DNA of 64,000 nucleotides from Roseburia sp. (GCA_022771695.1 JALEKJ010000057.1:124001-188000), one strand, 5' to 3'; shown: positions 34,939 through 44,052, numbered from the stretch's first letter. Numbers and translations are program-made. The notes: generated by a model not told the origin, from the sequence alone.

Positions 34939-35445
34939 TTGGAAAAAAGAATTATTACCAAAATGGTGAAAGCCATGAACTTAAAGGCAAATGCACAGAT
35001 GGCAGATATGCCATTTGAAGATTATGAGGCTCGCGTGGTTCGCGCACTTGACATTGATTATGAGCAGTTAAAGGCTGTGTGCGAGGAAAAAATTGAAGGC
35101 TTCCGGGGAAGCAGACGAAGGATAAAAACCGGTGTTGATTGCGAATTGGCCATGGACACGACAGGAAGAAAATGGTATGTTGATGCAGGGGATGGGGCTT
35201 TCCCATGTGGAGAGGTATACGTCGCTCCTGTTGAGAATCAGATAAACGGAACGATATTTTTTGAGAACTTTGCCGTGGAAGGCGTTGGAGTATATCCGAA
35301 TGTCACCGGCAATGAAGGAGACGCAACAATCGATGAAAATGCGCTGGGAACGTTTCATATCGCGCTCGGAAGGAACGACATGTTCGGCGGAGAGAATGCA
35401 TGTCGTTTTCATATGGATTTCGTAACGAAAGGTGAGATAAATTAG
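34939..35445 (+). pseudogene. Shortened M29-like aminopeptidase
   Basis: 168 residues from TTG 34939 (AGAGGA upstream). The pieces DYEARVVRALDIDYEQLKAV, GDGAFPCGEVYVAPVENQIN and ENALGTFHIALGRNDMFGG with HMDFVTKG match consecutive parts of the M29 metalloaminopeptidase fold, whose members are usually ~370-410 residues. The N-terminal part and the region between VYPNV and TGNEGD are missing, so most of the protein and part of the metal site are absent. It is probably a deletion derivative, although the frame is still open. ProX follows 3 bases later. Confidence 0.6.
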
Positions 35446-35448
35446 ACG

Positions 35449-36009
35449 ATGGAATTATGTAGCGGAAGACCGGAGGACACATCCGGCAGATTGGAAAAAG
35501 AAGTTCGCGTATATGATTTGCTAGATAAGCTGTCGATTGCTTACGAAAGAGTAGATCATGAGCCTGCAAATACGATGGCAGCCTGCAAGGAGATAGACGA
35601 AATCCTTTCACCTGCTGTTATATGCAAAAATTTGTTTTTGTGCAATTCACAGCAGACAAAGTTTTATCTGCTGATGATAAGAGAAGACAAAAAGTTCAAG
35701 ACAAAAGATATATCAAAGCAAATCAATAGCGCAAGGCTTTCTTTTGCGCCGGCAGAAAAAATGCAGGAATATCTTGATATTACACCTGGTTCTGTGAGTG
35801 TAATGGGGCTTATGAATGATAAGGATATACAAGTACAGCTTCTAGTGGATGAGGATGTGTTAAATTCGGAATATTTCGGCTGTCATCCATGTGTGAACAC
35901 ATCAAGTTTGCGCATTAAGACCGAGGATGTTTTTGGTAAATTTCTGCAGGCGGTAAAGCATGGTTATATACCTGTTATCTTGCCGGAGGAAAGTGATACG
36001 CAACCATAG
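35449..36009 (+). CDS. ProX/YbaK-family prolyl-tRNA editing protein
   Basis: 186 residues. It begins 3 bases after the preceding stop and has GGTGAG nearby. VYDLLDKLSIAYERVDHEPA, AVICKNLFLCNSQQTKFYLL, then MGLMND and the C-terminal GCHPCVNTSSLRIKTED fit the ProX/PrdX type, which hydrolyses Ala or Cys wrongly charged to tRNA-Pro. It acts in the cytosol. A 31-residue stretch before KEVRVYDLL is longer than usual, so a later start is possible. Confidence 0.85.
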   Translation: MELCSGRPEDTSGRLEKEVRVYDLLDKLSIAYERVDHEPANTMAACKEIDEILSPAVICKNLFLCNSQQTKFYLLMIREDKKFKTKDISKQINSARLSFAPAEKMQEYLDITPGSVSVMGLMNDKDIQVQLLVDEDVLNSEYFGCHPCVNTSSLRIKTEDVFGKFLQAVKHGYIPVILPEESDTQP

Positions 36010-36107
36010 ATAACAAAATTTTTATTATTTTGACAAGTGATGTTGGTAGAACGTACCGCAACCGGGTATTACAATATTCATAGAAATCGAGCAAAGGGGG
36101 CATTCCT

Positions 36108-37169
36108 TTGAAGAAGGTTATGAAGATTGTTTTGATTGTAGTTGGTTTGGCGGTATTTATTGCGGTACTGGCATTCGGTATCTATTGGTATCGAAATATT
36201 CACTGGTACGACAAGTATGAAAACGCATTAAAAAAGGTGAAAGCGGAAGAAAAACAGGTGATACTTCCATCCGGGAACATCATCAATTATGGGGAAGTGG
36301 CGAATGATAAGCCGGCGTTGCTTCTCATCCATGGTCAGATGAGTATCTGGGAGGATTATGCGTTGGTTCTTCCGAAGCTCAGTGAAGACTGGCATATATA
36401 TGCAGTCGATGTATATGGACACGGGGAGTCAACGCATGACGAGAGTCTGTACTATATTGACAAAAATGGTGATGATCTGATTTGGTTTATCAATCATGTG
36501 ATAGGGGAACCTACCGTAGTGGCAGGACATTCAAACGGTGCACTTACGGCAGCCTATATTGCCGCATACGGCGGAGAGAATATTGCGGGGGCTGTTCTGG
36601 AAGATCCACCGGTGTTCTCAACACAGGGAGAAAACTGGGAAGAAAGCTTTGCATACCTTGATACCTATAAGAACCTTCATGATTTTGACGAAACCAATCC
36701 ATCGGAATGCTGGGAAGCTTATTATCTTCGTCACTGTTATTGGGGACAACTGTTCATGAAAGATGGGATGGCAGGTATCGCAAACTATGCGCAGAAATAT
36801 CATGATAAACACCCGGATGAAGCAGTAAAGATTGGATTTCTTCCGGCGTCTATCTGGTCGGTATTTGCGTATGCAAAGGAGTATGATTTTGCATATGGGG
36901 AGCATTTTTATGATCTTAGTTGGAATAACGGCTATACGCACGAGCAGATACTGTCAGATATTGATGTCCCTTGCGTATATATTCATGCGAAGGAAAGTGT
37001 GCATGAAAATGGTACATATCTTTGCGCAGCTTCCAGAGAACAAGCGGAGCGTGCGGTTTCCTATATCGGCGGCAACTGTTCGTTGATTGAAACGGATACA
37101 AGTGACCATGTGATACACACGGTTCACAGTGATTTATATATTGAAGCGTTAAATTCGCTTCGGAAATGA
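36108..37169 (+). CDS. Membrane-anchored alpha/beta hydrolase
   Basis: 353 residues with a TTG start behind AAAGGGGG. The N-terminal helix IVLIVVGLAVFIAVLAFGIYWY anchors it. Oxyanion-hole segment LLIHGQMSIWEDY, nucleophile elbow GHSNGA, an acidic residue in the DVPCVYIHAKE region and a late His in TSDHVIHT make the catalytic triad likely. The substrate is unknown (esterase/lipase type). The next regulator overlaps its stop by 4 bases, so it is probably part of the same transcript. Confidence 0.85.
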   Translation: MKKVMKIVLIVVGLAVFIAVLAFGIYWYRNIHWYDKYENALKKVKAEEKQVILPSGNIINYGEVANDKPALLLIHGQMSIWEDYALVLPKLSEDWHIYAVDVYGHGESTHDESLYYIDKNGDDLIWFINHVIGEPTVVAGHSNGALTAAYIAAYGGENIAGAVLEDPPVFSTQGENWEESFAYLDTYKNLHDFDETNPSECWEAYYLRHCYWGQLFMKDGMAGIANYAQKYHDKHPDEAVKIGFLPASIWSVFAYAKEYDFAYGEHFYDLSWNNGYTHEQILSDIDVPCVYIHAKESVHENGTYLCAASREQAERAVSYIGGNCSLIETDTSDHVIHTVHSDLYIEALNSLRK

Positions 37170-37627
37170 GGAAAATCATGTTAAGAGAGAATCTGATCAT
37201 GTTGCGAAGTGTGAACGGGTATTCCCAGGAAGAGATTGCAGAGAAAATAGGTATATCACGTCAGGCATATGCAAAATGGGAAAGCGGCGCCACGATACCG
37301 GATATTGAAAAATGCATGAAACTTGCCGAGGTGTATGGCGTTACAATTGACGGATTGGTAAAAACAGAGAAGGTCGATGGAGTAAGAACGCTTCCCCCTG
37401 CGCCTAAGGGGAAGAATATATGGGGTTCCGTAACGATGAATGAAAGAGGGCAGCTTGTCATCCCAAAAGCGGCGAGAGAACACTTTGCATTTGGCGCGGG
37501 GCAAAGATTCATTGTCGTGAGTGATGATAACGAAGGAATTGCACTTGTTCCTGCCGAGATGTTTGAGGAGAAGATTAAAATGCTAAGTGATATAGCTTCT
37601 GATAGAACAGACGATATTATTTCTTAG
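37166..37627 (+). CDS. XRE HTH - AbrB/SpoVT fusion regulator
   Basis: 153 residues (start 37166 overlaps the hydrolase stop; ATG 37178 behind AGGAAA is an alternative). Residues ~10-65 are an XRE HTH (SQEEIAEKIGISRQAYAKWESG) and residues ~90-140 an AbrB-type swapped-hairpin domain (WGSVTMNERGQLVIPKAARE, GQRFIVVSDD). The two DNA-binding modules in one protein suggest binding to composite operators. It is likely to regulate the hydrolase operon. Confidence 0.87.
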   Translation: MRKIMLRENLIMLRSVNGYSQEEIAEKIGISRQAYAKWESGATIPDIEKCMKLAEVYGVTIDGLVKTEKVDGVRTLPPAPKGKNIWGSVTMNERGQLVIPKAAREHFAFGAGQRFIVVSDDNEGIALVPAEMFEEKIKMLSDIASDRTDDIIS

Positions 37628-37659
37628 AAACTATACACTTTTATCATCTGTTCACATTC

Positions 37660-38823
37660 CTACTCCTTTTGCGGTGTTTTAAAAAATACGACGAGTAACA
37701 ATGCAGCAACAGCAGACATCGTAGCGCCGAATACAAAAGGAACTGCACTGCCGAAACGATTCCACAATAATCCACAAATCACACTCGCAGGAAGCAGGGC
37801 AATCCCTGCAATGGTAGAATGAAGACCAAGCATGGTTCCTTTTAACTCTACAGGCGATATTTCTGCGATTAATGCTCTTTCCACACCTGCGGTCATAGCT
37901 GTAAATATACCATATACAAAAAAGATAATGACGAAAGAGATTGATTTTGTCGCAAAAGCAAATCCCAGGTAAACAATAGAGAACAACGAATATCCGCAAG
38001 CCAATATCTGCTTTCTGCCTACTCTATCCGACAATTTGCCAAACGGGACAGACAGCACAGAAACGGTCAGATTGTACAAGAAGTAAAGCAATATGACACT
38101 GGTATCATCAAATCCGGCACTTTTTGCACGAAGTAACAAAAAACTATTCGATGAATTTCCGAGTGTAAAAATAAAAACGACAACCAAATACAACTTCAAC
38201 CTTCCGTCCAAAGCGGATACGTTGTTCCAAAACTTTTCTCTCTTCTTGAGTTCCCTTTGCTCTTTTTTCTCCTTTACAAAGGCAAACATGATTAAAGCCA
38301 GTACCGTGGGGACGATTGAAACAGCAAAAATCATTTTATAGTCAGCCTGATTGTTTCCAATCTGTTTTAATAATAGAAAAGAAAGTAAGATACCTATGGC
38401 AGAACCGGCCATATCCAATGCTTTATGAACGCCAAAGGCTTTCCCCATTGCATTTTTATCCGCGCTTTCGCTTACCATGACATCTCTTGGAGCAGTACGA
38501 ATCCCTTTTCCCAAGCGATCTACAACTCTTGCAGTGAGGATGCCGGCCCAACCGGAAGCGAAAAGAAGTGTTACTTTATAAAAGAATCCCGTCGCATAGC
38601 CAATAAATGCAATCGGCTTCTTTTTCTTGTATTTGTCAGTTATATAACCGCTAAACACTTTTAACAGACTTGCGGTACTTTCTGCTATTCCCTCAATGAT
38701 TCCTACGATTGCAGGTGTTGCACCAAAAGCGGAAGTTAAATATAACGGAATAATGGGATATACCATTTCAGAGCTGATATCCATAAAAAAACTGATAAGT
38801 CCCAGAAAGATAATGTTTCGCAT
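37660..38823 (-). CDS. MFS transporter
   Basis: 387 residues with 12 hydrophobic segments. The loop motif DKYKKKKPIAFIGYA after helix 2 and its partner DRVGRKQILACGYS in the second half are the duplicated MFS signature, and RVVDRLGKGIRTAPRD is characteristic of a subgroup of small-molecule exporters. AGGAGG precedes the ATG on the minus strand. The substrate is unknown. Confidence 0.9.
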   Translation of the reverse strand: MRNIIFLGLISFFMDISSEMVYPIIPLYLTSAFGATPAIVGIIEGIAESTASLLKVFSGYITDKYKKKKPIAFIGYATGFFYKVTLLFASGWAGILTARVVDRLGKGIRTAPRDVMVSESADKNAMGKAFGVHKALDMAGSAIGILLSFLLLKQIGNNQADYKMIFAVSIVPTVLALIMFAFVKEKKEQRELKKREKFWNNVSALDGRLKLYLVVVFIFTLGNSSNSFLLLRAKSAGFDDTSVILLYFLYNLTVSVLSVPFGKLSDRVGRKQILACGYSLFSIVYLGFAFATKSISFVIIFFVYGIFTAMTAGVERALIAEISPVELKGTMLGLHSTIAGIALLPASVICGLLWNRFGSAVPFVFGATMSAVAALLLVVFFKTPQKE

Positions 38824-39054
38824 AAAAAATCCTCCTGTATCTTTCCTGTCAACAAATAATTGAACCGGATAATAAATTCACCTAGTCAGATTATACAACA
38901 AATATACGGATTATTCTATCATGCTTATGACAATTGTCACTTGAGAGATGACTCTATTCACTTATCATCCGAGAGAAAAAGGGATATAGTGGAAGTAGGT
39001 TTTGAACCGGGAAAAAGAAAGATAACGGATGAAAGGAATGGAAGGAGAAGCAAA

Positions 39055-39231
39055 ATGGAAAAGAAATCAATTCGTGAGATAATATCAGTCGTTTTTAAAA
39101 GCCTGACCCTTGCAATGGGAGTTGCTGTTGTGGCGTTGTCCTGCATGGGAGGGCTTGAGGTTAAGACTGCGATTACTATGCTGGGCATCGGGCTTGCGAG
39201 TACAGGCATTGTAATGCTTGAAAAGAAATAA
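39055..39231 (+). CDS. Small two-helix membrane protein
   Basis: 58 residues from ATG 39055, with AAGGAG 7 bases upstream; the frame runs further back but without a binding site. Charged N-terminus (MEKKSIREI), then two hydrophobic stretches (TLAMGVAVVALSCMGGL and TAITMLGIGLASTGIVML) and a KK end. Function unknown. Confidence 0.6.
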   Translation: MEKKSIREIISVVFKSLTLAMGVAVVALSCMGGLEVKTAITMLGIGLASTGIVMLEKK

Positions 39232-39293
39232 AAATAGGATAGATTTACAAAATGGATATAAATGGGAAATATCGCCAGAATTATCCTACATAT

Positions 39294-39841
39294 TTAGGGG
39301 TTTATGTCAAACGCATAACCAAATAAATGCATTAATTCGGCAGGCGATTCTTTCATTCCCAGTCCAATCCATTTCCAAATAACGCTGAGTGCTCCTCCGG
39401 TGCTGTAGGCTAATGCATAATTGAAAGCATCGGGATGGTGGATTAAGTTGGATTTCGGTTTTCTGTTTTGGTATATTTTGGGCGAAATCATTTCAATAAA
39501 TGAGAATAGAATTCCTATCAAATTGTTTCGGTACAATAAGAAAGCCAGTTCTCTATTCTTGTACCAAAAGGATAAATGAAAGAAACTGGTATATTGATAA
39601 CTTCTGTCGGGGTTTGAATACAGCATGGGAGCCTCTTTTTCCCAGAGGCTTTGGAGGTGATATAGGAGAAGTTCGTCCTTTGAATCAAAAAGTCGGTAGA
39701 AGGTTCGTCTTGACAAATCAGCTTTTTTGTTAATTCGCCAATGCTGATTTCGGAATAGTTTTTTTGCATCATCAAGGTCAGTAAAGCATCGGAAAGCATA
39801 TTTTTGGATCGTATTGCGATAGGATTTTCTGTAGTGTTCAT
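39294..39841 (-). pseudogene. TetR-family regulator with a one-base frameshift
   Basis: On the minus strand, MNTTENPIAIRSKNMLSDAL and KNYSEISIGELTKK run in one frame from ATG 39841; ADLSRRTFYRLFDSKDELLL and the C-terminal TetR-like domain run in another to 39294. One extra A in the run at 39722-39727 restores a continuous ~182-residue TetR protein through the HTH (SIGELTKKADLSRRTFYRLF). The break falls in the recognition helix region, so the current product would not bind DNA. It may be a real mutation or a homopolymer error. Confidence 0.75.
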
Positions 39842-39852
39842 GAGTTCGCTTG

Positions 39853-40185
39853 ATTCCTCCTTAGATTGTCCAAAAGACTGCAAACAATGTGCAGGCTGCC
39901 ATGACAGTACTTGTCTGTTACGCCCAAATGAATCCGGGACTTCTTGACGCAGCCGCAATATCTGCGCTTGGTGGTTTTCAAAGCAAAGCGGGAACATTTG
40001 TCGGAGGCGGTATGTTCGGCTTTGGATTAGGCGGTGGGCATTCCATTACGAATCTCGGAAAGCTTGAAAACAATACAATTGACTCCGCTATATTCATTCC
40101 TCCGGCATCTACGGCAATAAAGAAAATACTTGGAGTGCTTACGGTGAATGGACAGATGGTTATCTGCTCCAGTGAGCGGAGATAG
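39853..40185 (+). pseudogene. C-terminal gene fragment, possibly an acyltransferase/condensation-like protein
   Basis: The frame is open from 39853, just after a stop, with no binding site or good start. The encoded segment (TFVGGGMFGFGLGGGHSITN ... GVLTVNGQMVICSS) weakly recalls the C-terminal part of acyltransferase/condensation domain proteins. It abuts the broken TetR gene, so it may be what remains of that regulator's target. Identity is uncertain. Confidence 0.35.
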
Positions 40186-40295
40186 CATTGATATATAGCG
40201 TTTTGTAATGATATAAGATTATTCCGTTTTAAGTGAATAAATAGAAAATGTGGTATAATTTATTTTGTGAATTAGAATTTACGGAGGTAATAAAC

Positions 40296-40946
40296 GTGAA
40301 AAGAAAGTATTGTGCATTGCCTGAATCTATGAGTAAAATGGAAATGTATGGATTTCATTGGATGGAATTTGTGGCGCAGATTCCTTCTCCACTTTATATA
40401 ATAACCTCATACAAAAACAATGGACTACCAAATGCCTGTATGCAATCTTGGACTACGTTTACAGGCGGTAAGAACGGCTTTTATGCGATTGTTTCGGCGG
40501 TTAGTAAATATGGTCATTTATATCAGACACTTCACGAAACGAAAGAAGCAGTTATTAACTTTATGTCTGCTGATATTTACGATAAATGTATGGCGACCAT
40601 ACGGAATAATCAGTTTAGTGATGATGAGATTGCGGCGGCTGATTTAACCGCTGTAAAAGCTGATATGGTAAATGCGCCAATGATAGAGGAATGCTTTATT
40701 AATCTTGAATGCAGGTTTAAGTGGGAAAAGGAAATTGCCGAGGGAGATGATTATGTTTTAATATGCCTTGAAATTGTCAATATGCATATTGATGAACGTC
40801 ATCTTGATGAAAGTGATTTGGGAAGAACGGGTAAAACAGGAATCCTTTATAATATTCATCACCCAATTAACCCCGAACAATTCAGCGGTACTGCTCACGA
40901 CTTTTTGGGAGTTATAGAGAAAATTCGGGATTATGCCGAATATTGA
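40296..40946 (+). CDS. Flavin reductase-like FMN-binding protein
   Basis: 216 residues. The GTG start at 40296 is set by GGAGG 8 bases upstream; the frame before it is not supported. PSPLYIITSYKNNGLPNACM, TFTGGKNGFYAIVSAVSKYG, TKEAVINFMSADIYDKCM and AKGDDYVL-like strands are typical of the flavin reductase-like split beta-barrel that binds FMN. The substrate or partner is unknown. Confidence 0.8.
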   Translation: MKRKYCALPESMSKMEMYGFHWMEFVAQIPSPLYIITSYKNNGLPNACMQSWTTFTGGKNGFYAIVSAVSKYGHLYQTLHETKEAVINFMSADIYDKCMATIRNNQFSDDEIAAADLTAVKADMVNAPMIEECFINLECRFKWEKEIAEGDDYVLICLEIVNMHIDERHLDESDLGRTGKTGILYNIHHPINPEQFSGTAHDFLGVIEKIRDYAEY

Positions 40947-41145
40947 AAATTGATATGCAATTAACTTCCGATTTATCATCACTACAGCTTCCGGTTTGTC
41001 GGAGAGACAACTCCCAATTTATTTACAACATTTCTGTCAAAAGGTGTTTGTTACAATAAAGAAAACTGTGTAAAAGAACTGTGTTGTATAAAAAACAGAC
41101 AACTTGTGTCGAATAATGCACAGTATAATACATAGCAATATTATA

Positions 41146-41183
41146 TAAAAATAGGTGTGACAGATGATTTACTGTCACACCTA
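41146..41183 (-). terminator. Terminator of the rubrerythrin gene
   Basis: TAGGTGTGACAG and CTGTCACACCTA form a perfect 12-bp stem. Read on the minus strand, the stem is followed by TTTTTATA. Confidence 0.85.
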
Positions 41184-41220
41184 GAATCCGAAAAATACTG
41201 ATAAATACAAGGATTTCTAA

Positions 41221-41763
41221 TTAGTTAAAGTATCTCTTCAAAAGTCCCTCAAACGCTTTGCCGTGTCTAGCCTCATCTCTAGCCATCTCATGAACAGTAT
41301 CATGGATTGCGTCAAGGTTAGCAGCCTTTGCTCTCTTAGCAAGGTCAGTCTTGCCGGCGGTAGCACCGTTCTCTGCATCTACACGCATCTCAAGATTCTT
41401 CTTGGTGCTGTCAGTTACTACTTCACCAAGCAACTCTGCAAATTTCGCAGCATGCTCTGCTTCTTCCCAAGCAGCTTTCTCATAGTATAAACCGATTTCC
41501 GGATAACCTTCACGATGAGCAACACGTGCCATTGCAAGATACATACCAACCTCAGAGCACTCACCTTCGAAGTTCATTCTAAGATCCTTAAGGATATCCT
41601 CGCTTACGCCCTGAGCTACACCGACAACATGCTCGGAAGCCCATACTTTCTCGCCTTCCTGCAGCTTAAACTTCTCAGCCGGAGCCTTACATACCGGACA
41701 TGCCTCCGGAGCAGAATCCCCTTCATGAACGTAACCACATACTGTACATACAAACTTTGCCAT
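41221..41763 (-). CDS. rbr: Rubrerythrin with N-terminal rubredoxin domain
   Basis: 180 residues. The rubredoxin part comes first ([12 protein letters not shown] ... [11 protein letters not shown], two CxxC pairs), followed by the four-helix diiron domain ([44 protein letters not shown]). This reverse order defines the clostridial reverse rubrerythrins, cytosolic peroxidases that use NADH-derived electrons. It has its own promoter and terminator. The PerR-type gene sits directly upstream on the same strand and is the probable repressor. Confidence 0.96.
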   Translation of the reverse strand: MAKFVCTVCGYVHEGDSAPEACPVCKAPAEKFKLQEGEKVWASEHVVGVAQGVSEDILKDLRMNFEGECSEVGMYLAMARVAHREGYPEIGLYYEKAAWEEAEHAAKFAELLGEVVTDSTKKNLEMRVDAENGATAGKTDLAKRAKAANLDAIHDTVHEMARDEARHGKAFEGLLKRYFN

Positions 41764-41821
41764 AATTTCAATCTCCTTTTCTTATATAAATTTGTTGTTT
41801 TGATATCAGTAACTATTACTG

Positions 41822-41850
41822 ATTTTAAGTGATAAAAACTTCTTTGTCAA
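41822..41850 (-). promoter_or_regulatory. Rubrerythrin promoter
   Basis: Read on the minus strand: TTGACA, a 17-base spacer, then TAAAAT. The start codon follows about 58 bases later, preceded by AAAAGGAG. Confidence 0.65.
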
Positions 41851-41875
41851 TACTTTTTTTGAAGTTTTTTGAGAA

Positions 41876-42271
41876 TTACGATGAAGAAATAATTTTTCCT
41901 GCACACGCCGGACATTTGCCGAAAAAGTAGGTGATATGACCCTCGATTTCGCCGTCAAAATTCTGACCAGCCAGAATATTGATGTGTTCAAGTCCACTTA
42001 CTGATAAGTCCAGCACACATCCACAGTGACTGCAGATGAAATGGTAGTGAGGAAGGGGGTTCCCGTCAAAACGATCCGGACCGATTCCGGTGGAAAGCTT
42101 CTGAATCTCGCCGATTTCCGCCAGTAAATTCAGGTTGCGGTATACGGTACCGAGACTGATATTGGGGAATTCCTCCTTGATACTCAGATAGACTGTCTCA
42201 GCAGTAGGATGGTCATACCGGGTGGCGAGAAAATTCTTAATCGATTCTCGTTGTCTGCTGTACTTTAACAT
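41876..42271 (-). CDS. perR: Fur/PerR-family peroxide or metal regulator
   Basis: 131 residues from the ATG at 42271 (AAAGGATGG just upstream; ATG 42280 is possible). Winged HTH with HPTAETVYLSIKEEFPNISL and GTVYRNLNLLAEIGEI; metal-site residues in HYHFICSHCGCVLDL; second zinc pair FGKCPACAG. The CxxC pairs and neighbouring rubrerythrin favour PerR over Fur; PerR senses peroxide by metal-catalysed His oxidation. It is autoregulated if the palindrome over its -10 is its operator. Confidence 0.87.
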   Translation of the reverse strand: MLKYSRQRESIKNFLATRYDHPTAETVYLSIKEEFPNISLGTVYRNLNLLAEIGEIQKLSTGIGPDRFDGNPLPHYHFICSHCGCVLDLSVSGLEHINILAGQNFDGEIEGHITYFFGKCPACAGKIISSS

Positions 42272-42306
42272 AAGTACCATCCTTTCATAAAACAGGAATA
42301 GTTCCT

Positions 42307-42341
42307 AATATTATAATATTCGAGAAAAAGCATTTTGTCAA
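42307..42341 (-). promoter_or_regulatory. perR promoter with overlapping Per/Fur-type box
   Basis: On the minus strand TTGACA (42336-42341), a 17-base spacer, TATTAT (42313-42318). The -10 lies inside the palindrome AATATTATAATATT (42307-42320), close to the TTATAATnATTATAA Per-box pattern. Confidence 0.65.
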
Positions 42342-42454
42342 TCATAAAATAAAAAGATTTCCGGATTTTTTAGTAATATTCGTGGAAAAAGATTCATAAG
42401 CAGGGGAGAGCGGCATATAAATAGAGATAAGGAGAGTAAAAACATGGAGTGCCC

Positions 42455-43414
42455 ATGGCAGGAATGAAACGGTTTGTTACATATATATACGCATACGAAG
42501 ATAAAAAGAAGGGAAATAATATTGGATTTGCTAAGATAGAGATTCGCGGAGAGGATTGCAGAATTGAAATACATCTCCGCGGAGTATACGCAAGACAGTC
42601 AACCTGTAGAGTTTACCTGTTTCGGGAAGCGGCAGGGGCGATAGAGGGTATCCCAGTCGGAGAACTGCAGCTTGTAAATGGAAATGGAGACTTCAGCGGA
42701 ATTATAAAGGCAGGGCATATCGGAGAAAGCCCGTTTAGTATTGGTAATATGGAGGGAATCTTTTTATTTACGGAGGATGATCGCATTTTCATGAGCAGAT
42801 GGAAAGAAGGAAATCCGCTTGTGGTGTGCAGAGAAAGCTTTCATGTATGGCAGCCGAGACAGGAGAAGGTGGCAGAAGAGAGCGTGGAGCTGGAGGAAAT
42901 GGGGCAGGATACCGCAAGCGCAGAATTAGAGGAAAAAGTACAGGATACCGTAAGTTCTAAGCCGGAGGAAATAGTGCAGGATGCAGAGGAACAAGATGTG
43001 CAGGCGACAGAAGTTCCGATGCGCAATGTTTTCCCGGAATATGATTGGCAGAGCATATGGGAAAGCCTTATCCCAAATCATACGATGTATCATCCGTTTG
43101 ATGACAGAGCGGCAGAGTGCATTCAAATTGAGCTGAAACATTTGCGAGAACTCCCGAAATGTTATTGGTATCTGGGGAACAATAGCTTTTTATTGCATGG
43201 ATTTTTTAATTATCACTATCTTGTGGTGGGAAGAACCGGGGAAGACCGATGGTTTCTCGGAGTGCCGGGAATTTACCAGAGGCAGGAACGTGTCATGGCG
43301 GCAATCTTCGGATTTCCGGAGTTCCTCGCAATGGCGCAGGAGGAGAAAAACGGAGAGGAGAACGGCGAACCGCTCAACCGCTTTGGCTGCTGGTGCCGTT
43401 ATATAGAAGAATAG
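42455..43414 (+). CDS. Conserved Lachnospiraceae-type protein of unknown function (DUF6128-like)
   Basis: 319 residues from ATG 42455 (GTG 42449 is an alternative; AAGGAG is rather far upstream). The N-terminal region KRFVTYIYAYEDKKKGNNIG with GFAKIEIRGEDCRIEIHLRG looks like the DUF6128 type I remember from Lachnospiraceae. The middle (~155-190) is an acidic linker with near-repeats (EEMGQDTAS, EEKVQDTVS, EEIVQDAEE). The C-terminal ~110 residues (LIPNHTMYHPFDDRAAECIQ ... WYLGNNSFLLHGFFNYHYLV) form a second domain. No signal peptide. Role unknown. Confidence 0.65.
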   Translation: MAGMKRFVTYIYAYEDKKKGNNIGFAKIEIRGEDCRIEIHLRGVYARQSTCRVYLFREAAGAIEGIPVGELQLVNGNGDFSGIIKAGHIGESPFSIGNMEGIFLFTEDDRIFMSRWKEGNPLVVCRESFHVWQPRQEKVAEESVELEEMGQDTASAELEEKVQDTVSSKPEEIVQDAEEQDVQATEVPMRNVFPEYDWQSIWESLIPNHTMYHPFDDRAAECIQIELKHLRELPKCYWYLGNNSFLLHGFFNYHYLVVGRTGEDRWFLGVPGIYQRQERVMAAIFGFPEFLAMAQEEKNGEENGEPLNRFGCWCRYIEE

Positions 43415-43415
43415 G

Positions 43416-43493
43416 AAAAGGGAATATCGCAAAAAGAAGTTTTAATGAAATTTATGCGTATCTACAAACATTCTTTTTGCGATATTCCCTTTT
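43416..43493. terminator. Bidirectional terminator, 23-bp perfect stem
   Basis: 43416-43438 (AAAAGGGAATATCGC...) and 43471-43493 (...GCGATATTCCCTTTT) are perfect inverted repeats, A-rich on one side and T-rich on the other, between two converging genes. The right arm touches the stop codon of the minus-strand GNAT gene. Confidence 0.85.
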
Positions 43494-44052
43494 AACTGCG
43501 CACTTCATACGGTGACAGCAGCCCATAGCGGAGGTGGTCTGTCCACACACCCTGAATCTGCGTGCACCCGTGTTCCAATCCTTCCTGCACAAAGCCGAGT
43601 GACTCTAAAAGCCGGACAGATGGTGCATTTTCCGGGACAACCCTAGCAAAAACGCGGTGAAGACCAAGCTCTAAAAATGCGATATCGAGCGCTTTTACGA
43701 CAGCTTCCCTCGCATAACCCTGATGGTGATAAGCGTGGTCGAACTTGTAACCAATTTCGCAACAACAATAGGGCATTCGCAGAACATCATGCAGGCATAC
43801 GGTTCCTATAATCTGGGAAGGGGCTTCTTTCTTAAAAACATAAAAGCGAATCGTCGACAGCTTCATGGCAAGCTTCAACTCGCATTTTAAAAGCGATTGC
43901 TGATGGTTTAGCGTGTAGAAATTTTCCGGGCGGGTAGGCTCATAGCGTTCAAACAGTTCCTTGTTGCGAAGCTGGAATTCTAAAACCTGACGCATGGAAG
44001 AGGGAGTCAGTATTTCCAGTTTGAGACGTTCGGTTTCATAGGACATGTTCAT
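43492..44052 (-). CDS. RimJ/RimL-type GNAT acetyltransferase
   Basis: 186 residues. ETERLKLEILTPSSMRQVLEF, then CEIGYKFDHAYHHQGYAREA (acetyl-CoA pyrophosphate loop) and NAPSVRLLESLGFVQEG are classical for the group that acetylates protein N-termini or small molecules. AGGAGG lies just before the ATG. Substrate unknown. Confidence 0.87.
   Translation of the reverse strand: MNMSYETERLKLEILTPSSMRQVLEFQLRNKELFERYEPTRPENFYTLNHQQSLLKCELKLAMKLSTIRFYVFKKEAPSQIIGTVCLHDVLRMPYCCCEIGYKFDHAYHHQGYAREAVVKALDIAFLELGLHRVFARVVPENAPSVRLLESLGFVQEGLEHGCTQIQGVWTDHLRYGLLSPYEVRS

Noticed and set aside
38860-39054. N-terminal extension of the small membrane protein to 123 residues
   Set aside because: The upstream part has no binding site and unusual composition; ATG 39055 has a well-spaced AAGGAG.
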